61,010 nucleotides of DNA, taken from positions 1-61,010 of the forward strand of contig JADCLS010000024.1 of assembly GCA_026702845.1 (NCBI GenBank). Direction: 5' to 3'. Below the pieces are notes generated by a model. That model did not search any database, had not been told where the DNA came from, and worked only from the letters and a program-made list of their open reading frames with translations. Below are positions 31,340 through 39,635 of this stretch, in pieces. Position 1 is the stretch's first letter; the number at the start of each line of letters is the position of its first letter. Both the position numbers and the translations under genes were made by a program. The DNA is from Candidatus Heimdallarchaeota archaeon (GTDB taxonomy: Archaea; Asgardarchaeota; Heimdallarchaeia; Heimdallarchaeales; Kariarchaeaceae).

Positions 31340-33397
31340 GTGATTGACCCCTCTCTGGTATTCGATGCCCTTAAGGCCAAACCATTCAATCAAAGAGAGA
31401 TGAGATTGTACCGGATATACTTATTTTTCACAATAATTATGGCTATTGCCTATTTCACTTTTCATAATTTAATAGATCATCCCGATCTTCACATTAAATT
31501 TAATTTTCATGATTTGATAGAAATAGTCTTTGTATTAAATCTAGTGATCGCCTTTATCATACTTAAAAAAGAAAAATATGATGAATCAAGGCATTTAACC
31601 TTTGTAACTATAAATCTCGGTTTTTTCTTATTTGCTGTGTTTAATCAAAATGATGAATCAATAGTTTTTAATTACTATTTTTTGTTAGCATTTGTTATTT
31701 CAGTATATTTTTACAATATTATTATCTCCTCAGTTGTATATTTCATTAATATGCTTGTATTTTTGCTAATTCAAATTGTGAGTGGTAATTTCAATCAGGA
31801 AAGAATGCTGAAATCCTTCCCTATGGTGTTTTTACTAAACATTGTATTGATTACATTTGTTTTCTATTCTAGTTGGAATCGTGAGGATTTATTATCCCGT
31901 AGTAATAAGGTCGAAAACTACCTTAAGAAAATATATGATAATATCCCCTTTGGCATTGCTTTAGGAACTTTAGAAGGTAATGTAATTGATGGGAACTCGA
32001 TTTTTTTTAAATTATTAGAGTATGAAAAACATGAGTTGATTGGGATCAATATGAGTGATTTTTCCCATCCAGATGATATAGATGCCACAATTGAAAATAT
32101 GAAAAAAATACTCACTGGAAAAGAACAATTTTTTGATATGCATAAACGATTCATTACCAAAGGTAATAATGTTCTCTGGACCAATGTCGTTGCATCAGTA
32201 GTAAATGAAAGGGGAAAACCTAGATATATCCTTGCCACACTTCGAGACATCTCAGACTTAAAGGAGATGGAGGAGAAGGAAAGAAATGAGAGAGAACTAT
32301 TAGAGCAATCACAGCGAGTGGAGATGATCGGTCTACTCGCTAGCTCAATAGCGCATGATTTCAATAATATTATGGCGATTGTAAATGGTTATGCTGAAAT
32401 GCTGAAAACGTCAAATCTATCTCGTGATCAAGAGGAAATGGTTAATGAAATATCAAACGCTGGATCACGAGCAACTTCTATGACAAGACAACTCCTTAGT
32501 TTCTCAAAAAAACAGGATAGTATGTTTTACATGCATAACATAAATGATATTATTTTGGAAATTGAGAATTTTATGCAAATGAGCATTAATATTAAGGATG
32601 TTCGTCTTACTTTTGAATTAGATAAATCTATTGAGCCTATATTATGTGATAAAAACAAATTACAACAAGTATTTATGAATTTGATTAATAATGCAGTTGA
32701 GGCATTTGATTCAAATGGAACGATTATTGTGTCAACCAAAAATCTAAAGGAATCTATCCTGATTTCTGTATTAGATGATGGTCCTGGTATACCACAAGAT
32801 TTTAGGGAGAAAATCTTTGATCCTTATTTTACTACTAAATCGGATAGTGGGGGAACAGGATTGGGATTAACGATTGTTCATAATATAATAATGGAACATT
32901 CAGGGAAGATTGAAGTGAGTGATGGAATCAAAGGAACAGAATTTAAAATTAATTTACCAAAGATTTCACCTCGGTCTCGCCATGAGAGAATTCAGAATTA
33001 CATGAATTTTGATTTGAACAAAATATCATCATGTAAAATCTTACTTGTTGAAGATGAGGAAAGTATTTCTAACTTAACAAAAAAATACCTTACGGAACTT
33101 AATATTGAGGTTGCAGTTTTCAATGATCCCTTTGCAGCACTAGAATTTTATGAACAGGAACAGAATTATCAGATTTTGATTACTGATATACGTATGCCAA
33201 AGTTATCAGGTTTGAAATTAGCAGAAAAGATCCTAGAAATCAATCCCAAACAGCAGATATTATTCATTACTGGATTTGGTGATCAGATTCTCAAAAATCA
33301 ATCAGAGAAACTTGCCACAAGACCTCTTCTCCAGAAACCATTTACTAAATATGAGCTGATTAAACAAATTCATATAATTATGGAACATTGTAAATAG
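31340..33397 (+). CDS. membrane hybrid histidine kinase (6TM-PAS-HisKA-HATPase-REC)
   Basis: The protein has 685 residues. About six helices occupy residues 22-185. A PAS domain follows at about 190-315 (YDNIPFGIALGTLEGNVIDG). The phosphoacceptor is H339 in SSIAHDFNNIM. The HATPase has NLINNAVEAF, DDGPGIP and GTGLGL. The receiver starts near 565 (ILLVEDEESI), with D616 (ILITDIRMP) and the conserved Lys in LQKPFT. It has the same HDFNN-type kinase core as the soluble kinase at 27831. The start is uncertain: GTG 31340 has a TATA-like word only about 20 nt upstream; the next ATG (31400) would remove 20 residues before the first helix. Confidence 0.92.
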   Translation: MIDPSLVFDALKAKPFNQREMRLYRIYLFFTIIMAIAYFTFHNLIDHPDLHIKFNFHDLIEIVFVLNLVIAFIILKKEKYDESRHLTFVTINLGFFLFAVFNQNDESIVFNYYFLLAFVISVYFYNIIISSVVYFINMLVFLLIQIVSGNFNQERMLKSFPMVFLLNIVLITFVFYSSWNREDLLSRSNKVENYLKKIYDNIPFGIALGTLEGNVIDGNSIFFKLLEYEKHELIGINMSDFSHPDDIDATIENMKKILTGKEQFFDMHKRFITKGNNVLWTNVVASVVNERGKPRYILATLRDISDLKEMEEKERNERELLEQSQRVEMIGLLASSIAHDFNNIMAIVNGYAEMLKTSNLSRDQEEMVNEISNAGSRATSMTRQLLSFSKKQDSMFYMHNINDIILEIENFMQMSINIKDVRLTFELDKSIEPILCDKNKLQQVFMNLINNAVEAFDSNGTIIVSTKNLKESILISVLDDGPGIPQDFREKIFDPYFTTKSDSGGTGLGLTIVHNIIMEHSGKIEVSDGIKGTEFKINLPKISPRSRHERIQNYMNFDLNKISSCKILLVEDEESISNLTKKYLTELNIEVAVFNDPFAALEFYEQEQNYQILITDIRMPKLSGLKLAEKILEINPKQQILFITGFGDQILKNQSEKLATRPLLQKPFTKYELIKQIHIIMEHCK

Positions 33398-33519
33398 GAT
33401 TTTATTAATTTTTTACTAAATAGCAAACCAGATTTTTTAGAAAGTTGAAAGTACAAATAATTGAAATTTTAGATCTCTATAATGGAAAGATTACAATTAA
33501 ATACTTAACATAGATTTTA

Positions 33520-33627
33520 AGAGCGTTCATTGCAGATAATTATTCTATAGACAGGGATAGCTGGTCAAAAATTCAAGTAATATTCTCGTGGCTTGGTCTG
33601 GTATTCCATTACTTCAAAGTACCATAA
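33520..33627 (+). pseudogene. remnant of the MFS transporter 3' end
   Basis: Thirty-five codons read as AFIADNYSIDRDSWSK then FSWLGLVFHYFKVP and stop at TAA 33625-33627. They closely match the C-terminus of the MFS protein at 30058-31233 (AYIADNYSIGMDSWSI, FSWLGLVFLYFKVP). The rest of that gene is missing. The sequence after it also resembles the sequence after the intact gene, including an ATTGTATAAA word and an AGGTG just before the next GTG start. Confidence 0.8.
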
Positions 33628-33683
33628 TCTCTTAAAATCACTCCCTAATAATTGTATAAAAATATTTGAAATTGCTTATATAG

Positions 33684-34766
33684 GTGAAGGATACTACATC
33701 TGTGATGTTAATCAATGAATTCAAAAGTGAAATTCTATGGAATAAGGCAAAACGTTATTCCAATCTGACCTTCGTGCCCGTTGTATCAAAATCCACCGAA
33801 TTACCCTCTGATCTTGTGGATATGGAGATTGCTAATGAAAGTACTCAAGGTATACATATATCCGAACTGGATCAGGAGGATGTGAATAATGTCATCTTCG
33901 AATCTAAGGAGAAGAAAACTATGCTCGTTGTTTCAGGCATAATCCTAGAAGGTGGTCGACAAACAAGAACCACAACCAGGCCATTTATCATTGCTAAAAA
34001 GAAAAAGATGAAAATTCCTGTTAACTGTGTAGAACAGAGAAGGTGGAGCTACACTGAAAAGAATCGAGTGGCAGAAGATGAACGAGATTTCAAATTCTCA
34101 ACTCGTCATGTGAGTAGAAAGACCAAAGCATCTTTTGCATCAGGTGGTTATTCACAATCAGCAACATGGGGATCTATTAGCAATATGAGGGCTAGTAGTG
34201 GAGTGGCTATGGAGGAAGCCCCAACTGAGAGCTATCTGGAGGTGGAGGAGAAGATGATGGAGCGATCTAAGGAAAAGGTGGATGAGATAAAATCTAAGAT
34301 TGAGGATGTATTCAGAGTCGAGCATCAGCAAGGCATCCTTATCTTTGAGGATGACAAATTGGATAGTATTGAACTATTCCAATCAAATAAACATTGGGAG
34401 AGTATTCGGGAAAATATTTTAGAAACTAGTATTCCTGATCTGCTGGCCGAGGAAGAGACTGCCTCAGAAGTGGATCTTGATGAGTTGCAGAAAGTGTTTG
34501 AGCAAATAGATTTTGAATATGATAAAGAAAAACCGTTGGCAGATGAGGAATCTGAAATAGTAAAAGGAACTAACAAGCATGGTTGGAGATTATCATATAA
34601 AGGTTCGCCTGTTTATCTTACTGTACATGAGGTAGATGAGGAACAACAAATATCTGATTTTGTAGGTAATATTCAGCAACAACAAAGATATATGCGTGTT
34701 GAAGAGATAGAATTACCAGAAGAAGATGTTGAGGGATTATTTGAAGAAGAATCTAAAGAAGAATAA
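33684..34766 (+). CDS. ARPP-1/DUF6569-like protein
   Basis: The protein has 360 residues, no signal or helix. Residues 75-130 carry the pattern MLVVSGIILEGGRQTRTTTRPF, then KMKIPVNCVEQRRWSY, which I associate with the ARPP-1 domain of unknown function (an ADP-ribosylation/rhodanese-phosphatase-linked family). The later HGWRLSYKGSPVYLTVHEV strand near 295 fits the end of that domain. A charged helical insert (residues 190-290) separates the parts. The start is GTG 33684; ATG 33705 is an alternative. It converges with the arrestin-like gene, stops 6 nt apart. The biochemical role is unknown. Confidence 0.6.
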   Translation: MKDTTSVMLINEFKSEILWNKAKRYSNLTFVPVVSKSTELPSDLVDMEIANESTQGIHISELDQEDVNNVIFESKEKKTMLVVSGIILEGGRQTRTTTRPFIIAKKKKMKIPVNCVEQRRWSYTEKNRVAEDERDFKFSTRHVSRKTKASFASGGYSQSATWGSISNMRASSGVAMEEAPTESYLEVEEKMMERSKEKVDEIKSKIEDVFRVEHQQGILIFEDDKLDSIELFQSNKHWESIRENILETSIPDLLAEEETASEVDLDELQKVFEQIDFEYDKEKPLADEESEIVKGTNKHGWRLSYKGSPVYLTVHEVDEEQQISDFVGNIQQQQRYMRVEEIELPEEDVEGLFEEESKEE

Positions 34767-34772
34767 AATCAA

Positions 34773-35678
34773 TTAATCTATGGATGTTCCACATTCCGGG
34801 CAAAACTTTGCATTTAATTCTAGAGGTGACCCACAGGAATGACAGAATCCAGCTGATGACACGTTTTTCTGATTTGCATGTAAATCTCGTGATCCTTTGA
34901 AATATGGGAAATCAAAAACAATATTCTCATCTGTAGCAAAGGCAATATCGATCACAACTTTGAGAAAAGTACTAACCTCAAATGCCTGACCGGTAAGGGA
35001 TGAAAGTGATAATTCTGGTATAGGTAGGTCAACAAGAAACAGATCCATAGGTTGTGATGTTGTCAGTACAGTTGTACGAGCAATTCTTTTACGATGTCTA
35101 CCCACTTGTTTATTCACCACCTGTTCTAATTCGACTCGTATTGATCGATATTTCTTACTCTGTTTTGCAAGCAATTGAAGTGATACGATATCTCCTGTGT
35201 AACCTGAGGATTGATTGATATTAGCAACAAAATTCAAGGATTCTCCCTTTGCAGCAATTTTTTGCATTTCCTGTAGTGGTATGGATACGATAGGTATGTT
35301 GACTACAACCTCCTCATCACTGGCCATTGAGATATCGAGTTTGACCCTAGCTTGATGATATAGTCTGAGATATTGGCTCAAATGAGAATCGAGAGGAGTA
35401 GGGGGAAGCCTATATTTAAGTGAATATGTCAATGAACCCATTTCTGGAACTGGAAGTACCTCTCTCGCTTCAGCTATTGCTAATTTTGACCAAGCTACCT
35501 TTTGTCTTCGGTTTTTCCCTGAACCTGTGTGATAAACCACACCCACATCCTCACCAGAAATCAATTCCAAGATTAATTCTCTTGAACGCCCATGAAAAGG
35601 TCCATTGATGATGAATGTTGCCTCCACTATCTCACCTGGATAATATTGATCCTTGTTAAAGAGTATCTGAGCATCCAT
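34773..35678 (-). CDS. arrestin-fold protein with C-terminal zinc ribbon
   Basis: The protein has 301 residues. The start (AQILFNKDQYYPGEIVEATF) is the classic first strand of an arrestin N-domain (x-YYPGE-x-V). The pattern repeats near residue 160 (GYTGDIVSLQLL) as the second, C-type beta-sandwich. The last 25 residues form a double-CXXC zinc ribbon (CHSCG...CPECG). Arrestin-fold proteins include eukaryotic arrestins and Vps26 and bacterial Spo0M; they act as cytoplasmic adaptors. No membrane segment or signal peptide is present. Its client is unknown. Such eukaryote-like adaptors are reported in Asgard genomes. Confidence 0.82.
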   Translation of the reverse strand: MDAQILFNKDQYYPGEIVEATFIINGPFHGRSRELILELISGEDVGVVYHTGSGKNRRQKVAWSKLAIAEAREVLPVPEMGSLTYSLKYRLPPTPLDSHLSQYLRLYHQARVKLDISMASDEEVVVNIPIVSIPLQEMQKIAAKGESLNFVANINQSSGYTGDIVSLQLLAKQSKKYRSIRVELEQVVNKQVGRHRKRIARTTVLTTSQPMDLFLVDLPIPELSLSSLTGQAFEVSTFLKVVIDIAFATDENIVFDFPYFKGSRDLHANQKNVSSAGFCHSCGSPLELNAKFCPECGTSID

Positions 35679-35835
35679 AAATTACAATGAATATCAGTTA
35701 ATCGAGTACTTATATTTTAACAGTTTACTCCATTTAATAATTCAATATAGGTAAATATTATCTCATAATAATGAAAATGAATACTAATTATCAATAACTA
35801 TCTTAATTTATAAAATGTGAAGATAATTGAATTGA

Positions 35836-36525
35836 ATGCAGCGTATTTTTGAATATTTTCATGATTGGACCATTTGGGAGAGAATCTGGTTATTATCGTT
35901 CTCATTTTTAATACTTGGGCTTTCAATAATTTGGCAGGATACTTGGATAGGGATCTTGACAAGTATAACTGGGATTTGGTGTGTGGTCCTTGTAGCTAAG
36001 GGGAGAATTTCCAATTATTATTTTGGGATCATCAATGTAATACTCTATGCCTATCTCGCATATGGATGGATGTACTATGGTGAGGTGATGCTCAACCTGT
36101 TTTATTTCCTTCCAATGCAATTCTGGGGGATATGGCAATGGACCCGTCCTGATTACAAGAAATCAAGTGATGAAGTCTTTGTTAATTTCTTAAGTAATAA
36201 ACAACGCATTATTGTGGCAGTAGTATCAATTAGTGTAACTTTTTTTTATGGGTTAGTTCTTCAATATATAGGTGGTTCATTACCATTTTTTGATGCCTCC
36301 TCAACAGTACTGTCTATCATTGCAATGATTCTGATGGTTCGTGCTTATATGGAGCAGTGGGTGTTGTGGATCCTAGTCAATATAGTATCCATATGGTTAT
36401 GGATAGCCACATTATTGGCAGGAGGAAATGATATCACCATATTATTGATGTGGACTGCATATCTCATAAATGCAATGTATGGCTGGTGGAACTGGGTTAT
36501 TCTTTATCGTACACAGGAGCGATAA
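35836..36525 (+). CDS. pnuC: PnuC-family nicotinamide riboside transporter
   Basis: The protein has 229 residues and about seven helices. Family marks are NYYFGIINVILYAY near 56, FLPMQFWGIWQW near 91-102, and DASSTVLSIIAMILM followed by EQWVLWILVNIVSI near 150-185. PnuC moves nicotinamide riboside down its gradient, and flux is driven by phosphorylation inside the cell. The next gene, NadR, performs that step, and its start is 1 nt after this stop. The pair forms a complete uptake-and-salvage operon for NAD. Confidence 0.93.
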   Translation: MQRIFEYFHDWTIWERIWLLSFSFLILGLSIIWQDTWIGILTSITGIWCVVLVAKGRISNYYFGIINVILYAYLAYGWMYYGEVMLNLFYFLPMQFWGIWQWTRPDYKKSSDEVFVNFLSNKQRIIVAVVSISVTFFYGLVLQYIGGSLPFFDASSTVLSIIAMILMVRAYMEQWVLWILVNIVSIWLWIATLLAGGNDITILLMWTAYLINAMYGWWNWVILYRTQER

Positions 36526-36526
36526 T

Positions 36527-37549
36527 ATGAAGAAAACTGGTTTTTTTGCTGGTAAATTTTTACCCCTACATGCAGGCCATTTGTTTGTTCTAGCTAAGGC
36601 ATCAACCTATGTAGATACCTTGTACTTTATTCTCACAAGTTCTGATGTTAGAGATAAGTATTATTGTGCCCGAGATGGTATTCCCTATATCAGTCCAGAA
36701 CAAAGATTGGTATGGATGGGAAAGGCCATCTCTGATATGGAGAATGTGAGCATCCTGCATCTGGTTGATGATGGTGATGTGGTTGATGATCAGGATCAGT
36801 ATAACTGGGAGAGAGGAACAAAACAAGTGATTGATGCCATAGGCACCTTCACTCATGTATTTAGCTCTGAATCGGAGTATGATCCCATATTTCAACAGTA
36901 CTATCCCTTTGCAGAGCACATCATCATAGATTCAGAAAAAATCAACCATCAAATATCTGCCTCGGATATTAGGAAAAATCCATTCAGATATTGGGAATTC
37001 CTTCCGTCATATGTTAGTAATTTTATTGTCAAGACCATAGTGGTTGTGGGTACAGAATCTTGTGGTAAAAGTACTCTGGTTAAGCATTTGGCCAAGTGTT
37101 TGAATACCAATTACTTGCCAGAGGTAGGAAGAGAATTCTGTGAGGAGTTCAGTGATCAATTCACTGCAGAGATGTTTGATCATATAGTTCTTGATCAATT
37201 ACAGAGAGAACGAGAGCTGAAACTACAGAGTAATAAGATCTTAATCATAGACACTGAGGCTGTGGTAACACAATATTATTTGAAAATATATCTGGATACG
37301 TATTCTGATCTCATAGAAAACATCATTAAGAGACATCGATACGATATCTATCTGTATCTAGAACCTGATGTAGAATGGGTAGATGATGGCCTCCGCTTCC
37401 TTGGAGAAGATACAATAAGAAAAAAGAATGATGATCTCCTCAAAGCCATGTTCAGTAAGTATAATATCAATTACTACACAATTGGAGGATCATATACCCA
37501 AAGGCTTGATCGTTCCTTGTCTATACTACGTAGTCTCAATGTTTGGTAA
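36527..37549 (+). CDS. nadR: bifunctional NMN adenylyltransferase/ribosylnicotinamide kinase
   Basis: The protein has 340 residues from ATG 36527. That start is chosen because GGAG lies 8-11 nt upstream and the nucleotidyltransferase strand begins directly after it. The N-terminal half has the adenylyltransferase motif GKFLPLHAGHL (HXGH) and the ISASDIRKNP loop. The C-terminal half is a P-loop kinase with Walker A GTESCGKST near 178. The kinase turns nicotinamide riboside into NMN and the transferase turns NMN into NAD. The bacterial NadR N-terminal repressor domain is absent, so it should be a pure enzyme. It follows PnuC in one operon. Confidence 0.93.
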   Translation: MKKTGFFAGKFLPLHAGHLFVLAKASTYVDTLYFILTSSDVRDKYYCARDGIPYISPEQRLVWMGKAISDMENVSILHLVDDGDVVDDQDQYNWERGTKQVIDAIGTFTHVFSSESEYDPIFQQYYPFAEHIIIDSEKINHQISASDIRKNPFRYWEFLPSYVSNFIVKTIVVVGTESCGKSTLVKHLAKCLNTNYLPEVGREFCEEFSDQFTAEMFDHIVLDQLQRERELKLQSNKILIIDTEAVVTQYYLKIYLDTYSDLIENIIKRHRYDIYLYLEPDVEWVDDGLRFLGEDTIRKKNDDLLKAMFSKYNINYYTIGGSYTQRLDRSLSILRSLNVW

Positions 37550-37633
37550 TGGATTAAAGCAAAAAATTGGATTTTCTAACATAAATCCACGTAGTGTCAA
37601 ATATTTCTCCTATCTCAGTCAAATTTGAATAAT

Positions 37634-37738
37634 TGAACTTTGTTCAATCCCTCTATGCTGAGCATGAGGATAAATCTTGAAATATTTCTGATATGGCCTC
37701 TCTTCCGTTCATTTATTGAAAAATATGAACCTTGTTCA
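37634..37738. promoter_or_regulatory. cluster of TGAAC/GTTCA inverted repeats
   Basis: TGAAC-TTT-GTTCA lies at 37634-37646 and TGAAC-CTT-GTTCA at 37726-37738. The second is part of a run TTCA-TGAA-TGAA-TTCA whose members begin at 37708, 37717, 37726 and 37735, exactly 9 bp apart. The same words and spacing recur in the ABC-exporter promoter at 39545-39587. Here they lie between two convergent genes, so there is no obvious promoter to control. Confidence 0.5.
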
Positions 37739-37784
37739 ATATTAGATAAATTCCCTCTTGAAAGCTATTAAGTGATGTTTTCCT

Positions 37785-38942
37785 TTAAATCTTACCAATT
37801 TTATCCTTTTCTAATTTCTGAAATTGGGCCATCAAGTCATCTATATGATCATCAAGAACATCTTTGTCAAAGACGATCTTGTCTCCTTCTATGGTGAAAC
37901 CCATATCCTCAGGAAGGTCATATAACCAGATTAAGAGATCATCCTCATCCATCTCAATAACCTTTGCCAGTTGTGATAGTTGTAGATACGTACTTCTTGT
38001 AATAACTTTTCTGAATCTCTCCATACGTTTCTCTAATAACTCTGTAGTTCGTTCTTTGTCAGTCACTACCCTTCTGCTATCCTCATCGGCATTTAGGGCT
38101 ACAGCTGTGACATAATCCGCATGGCCATCAAAAGTATACAGATGATTTCTACTGAACGTATCCCAGAGTTTTACGGTATTATCTTCTGATCCTGAGACGA
38201 TGATCCCATCATTTATTGCCACTGAGCTGACGACATCAGTATGGCCCTCAAAGGTGTAAATGATATTCCTACTTTCAATATCCCAGAGTTTCACCGTATG
38301 ATCCTTAGAACCTGAAACGATGAACCGATTATTCATGGCAACAGAGGTTATTGCCATTCTATGACCCTCAAAACTATGCACTAATCTTTTGCTCTCAATG
38401 TCCCATAATTTTACAGTTTCATCAGTTGATCCAGATGCAATGTAACGATTATTAATGGCCACTGAGTGTACCCATCTGGTATGATCGATAAATGTGTAGA
38501 GCAAAGTCTTTTCCTCTATATCCCAGAGCTTAACTGTTGTATCATCTGACCCAGAGACAATATACTTATTATTCATCGCAACCGAGGTTACCAGTTGATT
38601 GTGTCCCTCAAACGTATGGACGAGATCTTTTTCTTGAATATTCCATAACTGAACAGAATTGTCGCCTATAGCTGCAGCAATATAATTATCAAAGATTGCT
38701 ACCGATAATACTACATCATCTAACTCAAAGTTATGTATTAGCTCTCTTGTCCCAGCATCCCATAATTTCATTGTTTTATCCATGGAACCTGAAACAATGA
38801 ATTTATCATTCATTGCAATTGATTGTATATTGGATGTATGTCCTTCTAAGGTTTGTATTAGATATTTATTGTCAATATCCCAGAGCTTCAAAGATTTATC
38901 CCATGATCCTGAGATGATATAAGGTGTCATTATGCTATTCAA
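37785..38942 (-). CDS. WD40 seven-blade propeller with C-terminal helical/wHTH-like domain
   Basis: The protein has 385 residues. Seven WD repeats are complete (units beginning YIISGSWDKSLKLWD, FIVSGSMDKTMKLWD and so on, about 40 residues each, residues 7-285). This gives one closed propeller. Residues 295-385 form a separate domain (LSQLAKVIEMDEDDLLIWLYDLPEDMG then FTIEGDKIVFD) that looks like a small winged-helix/PCI-like module. There is no signal peptide, so it is cytoplasmic. WD40 proteins scaffold complexes, and the C-terminal module may bind a partner. The repeats are so alike that recent expansion is likely. It sits just downstream of the GbsR-like regulator, 46 nt apart on the same strand, and could share its transcript. 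Confidence 0.87.
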   Translation of the reverse strand: MNSIMTPYIISGSWDKSLKLWDIDNKYLIQTLEGHTSNIQSIAMNDKFIVSGSMDKTMKLWDAGTRELIHNFELDDVVLSVAIFDNYIAAAIGDNSVQLWNIQEKDLVHTFEGHNQLVTSVAMNNKYIVSGSDDTTVKLWDIEEKTLLYTFIDHTRWVHSVAINNRYIASGSTDETVKLWDIESKRLVHSFEGHRMAITSVAMNNRFIVSGSKDHTVKLWDIESRNIIYTFEGHTDVVSSVAINDGIIVSGSEDNTVKLWDTFSRNHLYTFDGHADYVTAVALNADEDSRRVVTDKERTTELLEKRMERFRKVITRSTYLQLSQLAKVIEMDEDDLLIWLYDLPEDMGFTIEGDKIVFDKDVLDDHIDDLMAQFQKLEKDKIGKI

Positions 38943-38988
38943 ATGATATTTTGTTAAAAATATACCTTGATATTTATGGATTCACGAA

Positions 38989-39477
38989 TTATTTGAAATA
39001 TTTCTCCTTGTACTCTAACCATTCCTTGTAGATCTCTCGATATTTATTCTGGAAGAATCTGGACATCTCAACCATCTCATTCAATTTCTCCTTTCGTTCT
39101 GATTCCTCGTTAAATTCAGCAGCCTCACGATAGAATTCGATTAATGGTTCCAATCCCTCTGCTCGTTTTTCTGCAGATTCATTGATCAAATTGTAGTTAT
39201 ATCTGTATTGATCTCCCTTTACTCCATGGATTCTAAATTTCTCAATAAACCCAATAGCTAGTAGTTGTTTTAAGGTCACACTGAGGGTACTTTTTGGAAT
39301 ATCAAGGGTATCTTGCATTTGAGAGAAACTCTGATATGGCTCAGGATGGCAAATTAATAACCAGCCAACAATGGATCCGGCAGTAGCTGATAGACCAGAT
39401 CTCTCCATATACGTAGCAAAACGACTGAGGTATTCGATTTCCTGCTGGGTTAACGTTTCATTTGTCTTATCTGACAT
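38989..39477 (-). CDS. GbsR/MarR-type transcriptional regulator
   Basis: The protein has 162 residues from ATG 39477. A winged helix-turn-helix covers about residues 35-100 (GSIVGWLLICHP, then DTLDIPKSTLSVTLKQL, then FRIHGVKGDQYRY), followed by a long helical dimerisation tail. This is the GbsR/DUF4423-like MarR subgroup. An ATG at 39522 is also in frame, but the minus-strand TATA box (TTATATAG, about 39506-39513) lies inside that extension, so the shorter start with its GAGG is preferred. It is divergent from the two-gene ABC exporter, with a phased palindromic operator between, so it probably represses both itself and the exporter. Confidence 0.85.
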   Translation of the reverse strand: MSDKTNETLTQQEIEYLSRFATYMERSGLSATAGSIVGWLLICHPEPYQSFSQMQDTLDIPKSTLSVTLKQLLAIGFIEKFRIHGVKGDQYRYNYNLINESAEKRAEGLEPLIEFYREAAEFNEESERKEKLNEMVEMSRFFQNKYREIYKEWLEYKEKYFK

Positions 39478-39544
39478 CGTCCTCAAATATGATAATATTG
39501 CCCTTCTATATAATGGTTTCATAATGATCAGAAAATTCTGCTAG

Positions 39545-39598
39545 TTCATTTGATTCATTTTGTTCAAAAAACAATGAACAAAAAGAACACTTTAAATA
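39545..39598. promoter_or_regulatory. phased operator and TATA box of the ABC exporter operon
   Basis: TTCA words start at 39545, 39554 and 39563, and TGAA/AGAA words at 39575 and 39584. The inner pair gives the perfect inverted repeat TTGTTCA-N8-TGAACAA (39561-39582), and the outer words are spaced by 9 bp on both sides. The TATA-like TTTAAATA follows at 39591-39598, about 40 nt before the ATPase ATG, so bound regulator should block TBP/TFB access. Confidence 0.6.
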
Positions 39599-39635
39599 TT
39601 TCCTTCACCAAATATTATCAAAGGTGTAATAAATC

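Noticed and set aside
36470..36526. Longer start for NadR inside the PnuC gene
   Set aside because: The 19 added residues would precede the first strand of the nucleotidyltransferase, and GGAG stands in front of ATG 36527.
37634..37646. TGAAC-TTT-GTTCA as a transcription terminator of the NadR operon
   Set aside because: It lies 85 nt after the stop, has no T-run behind it, and the same words recur in a regulator-linked promoter, so an operator is more likely.
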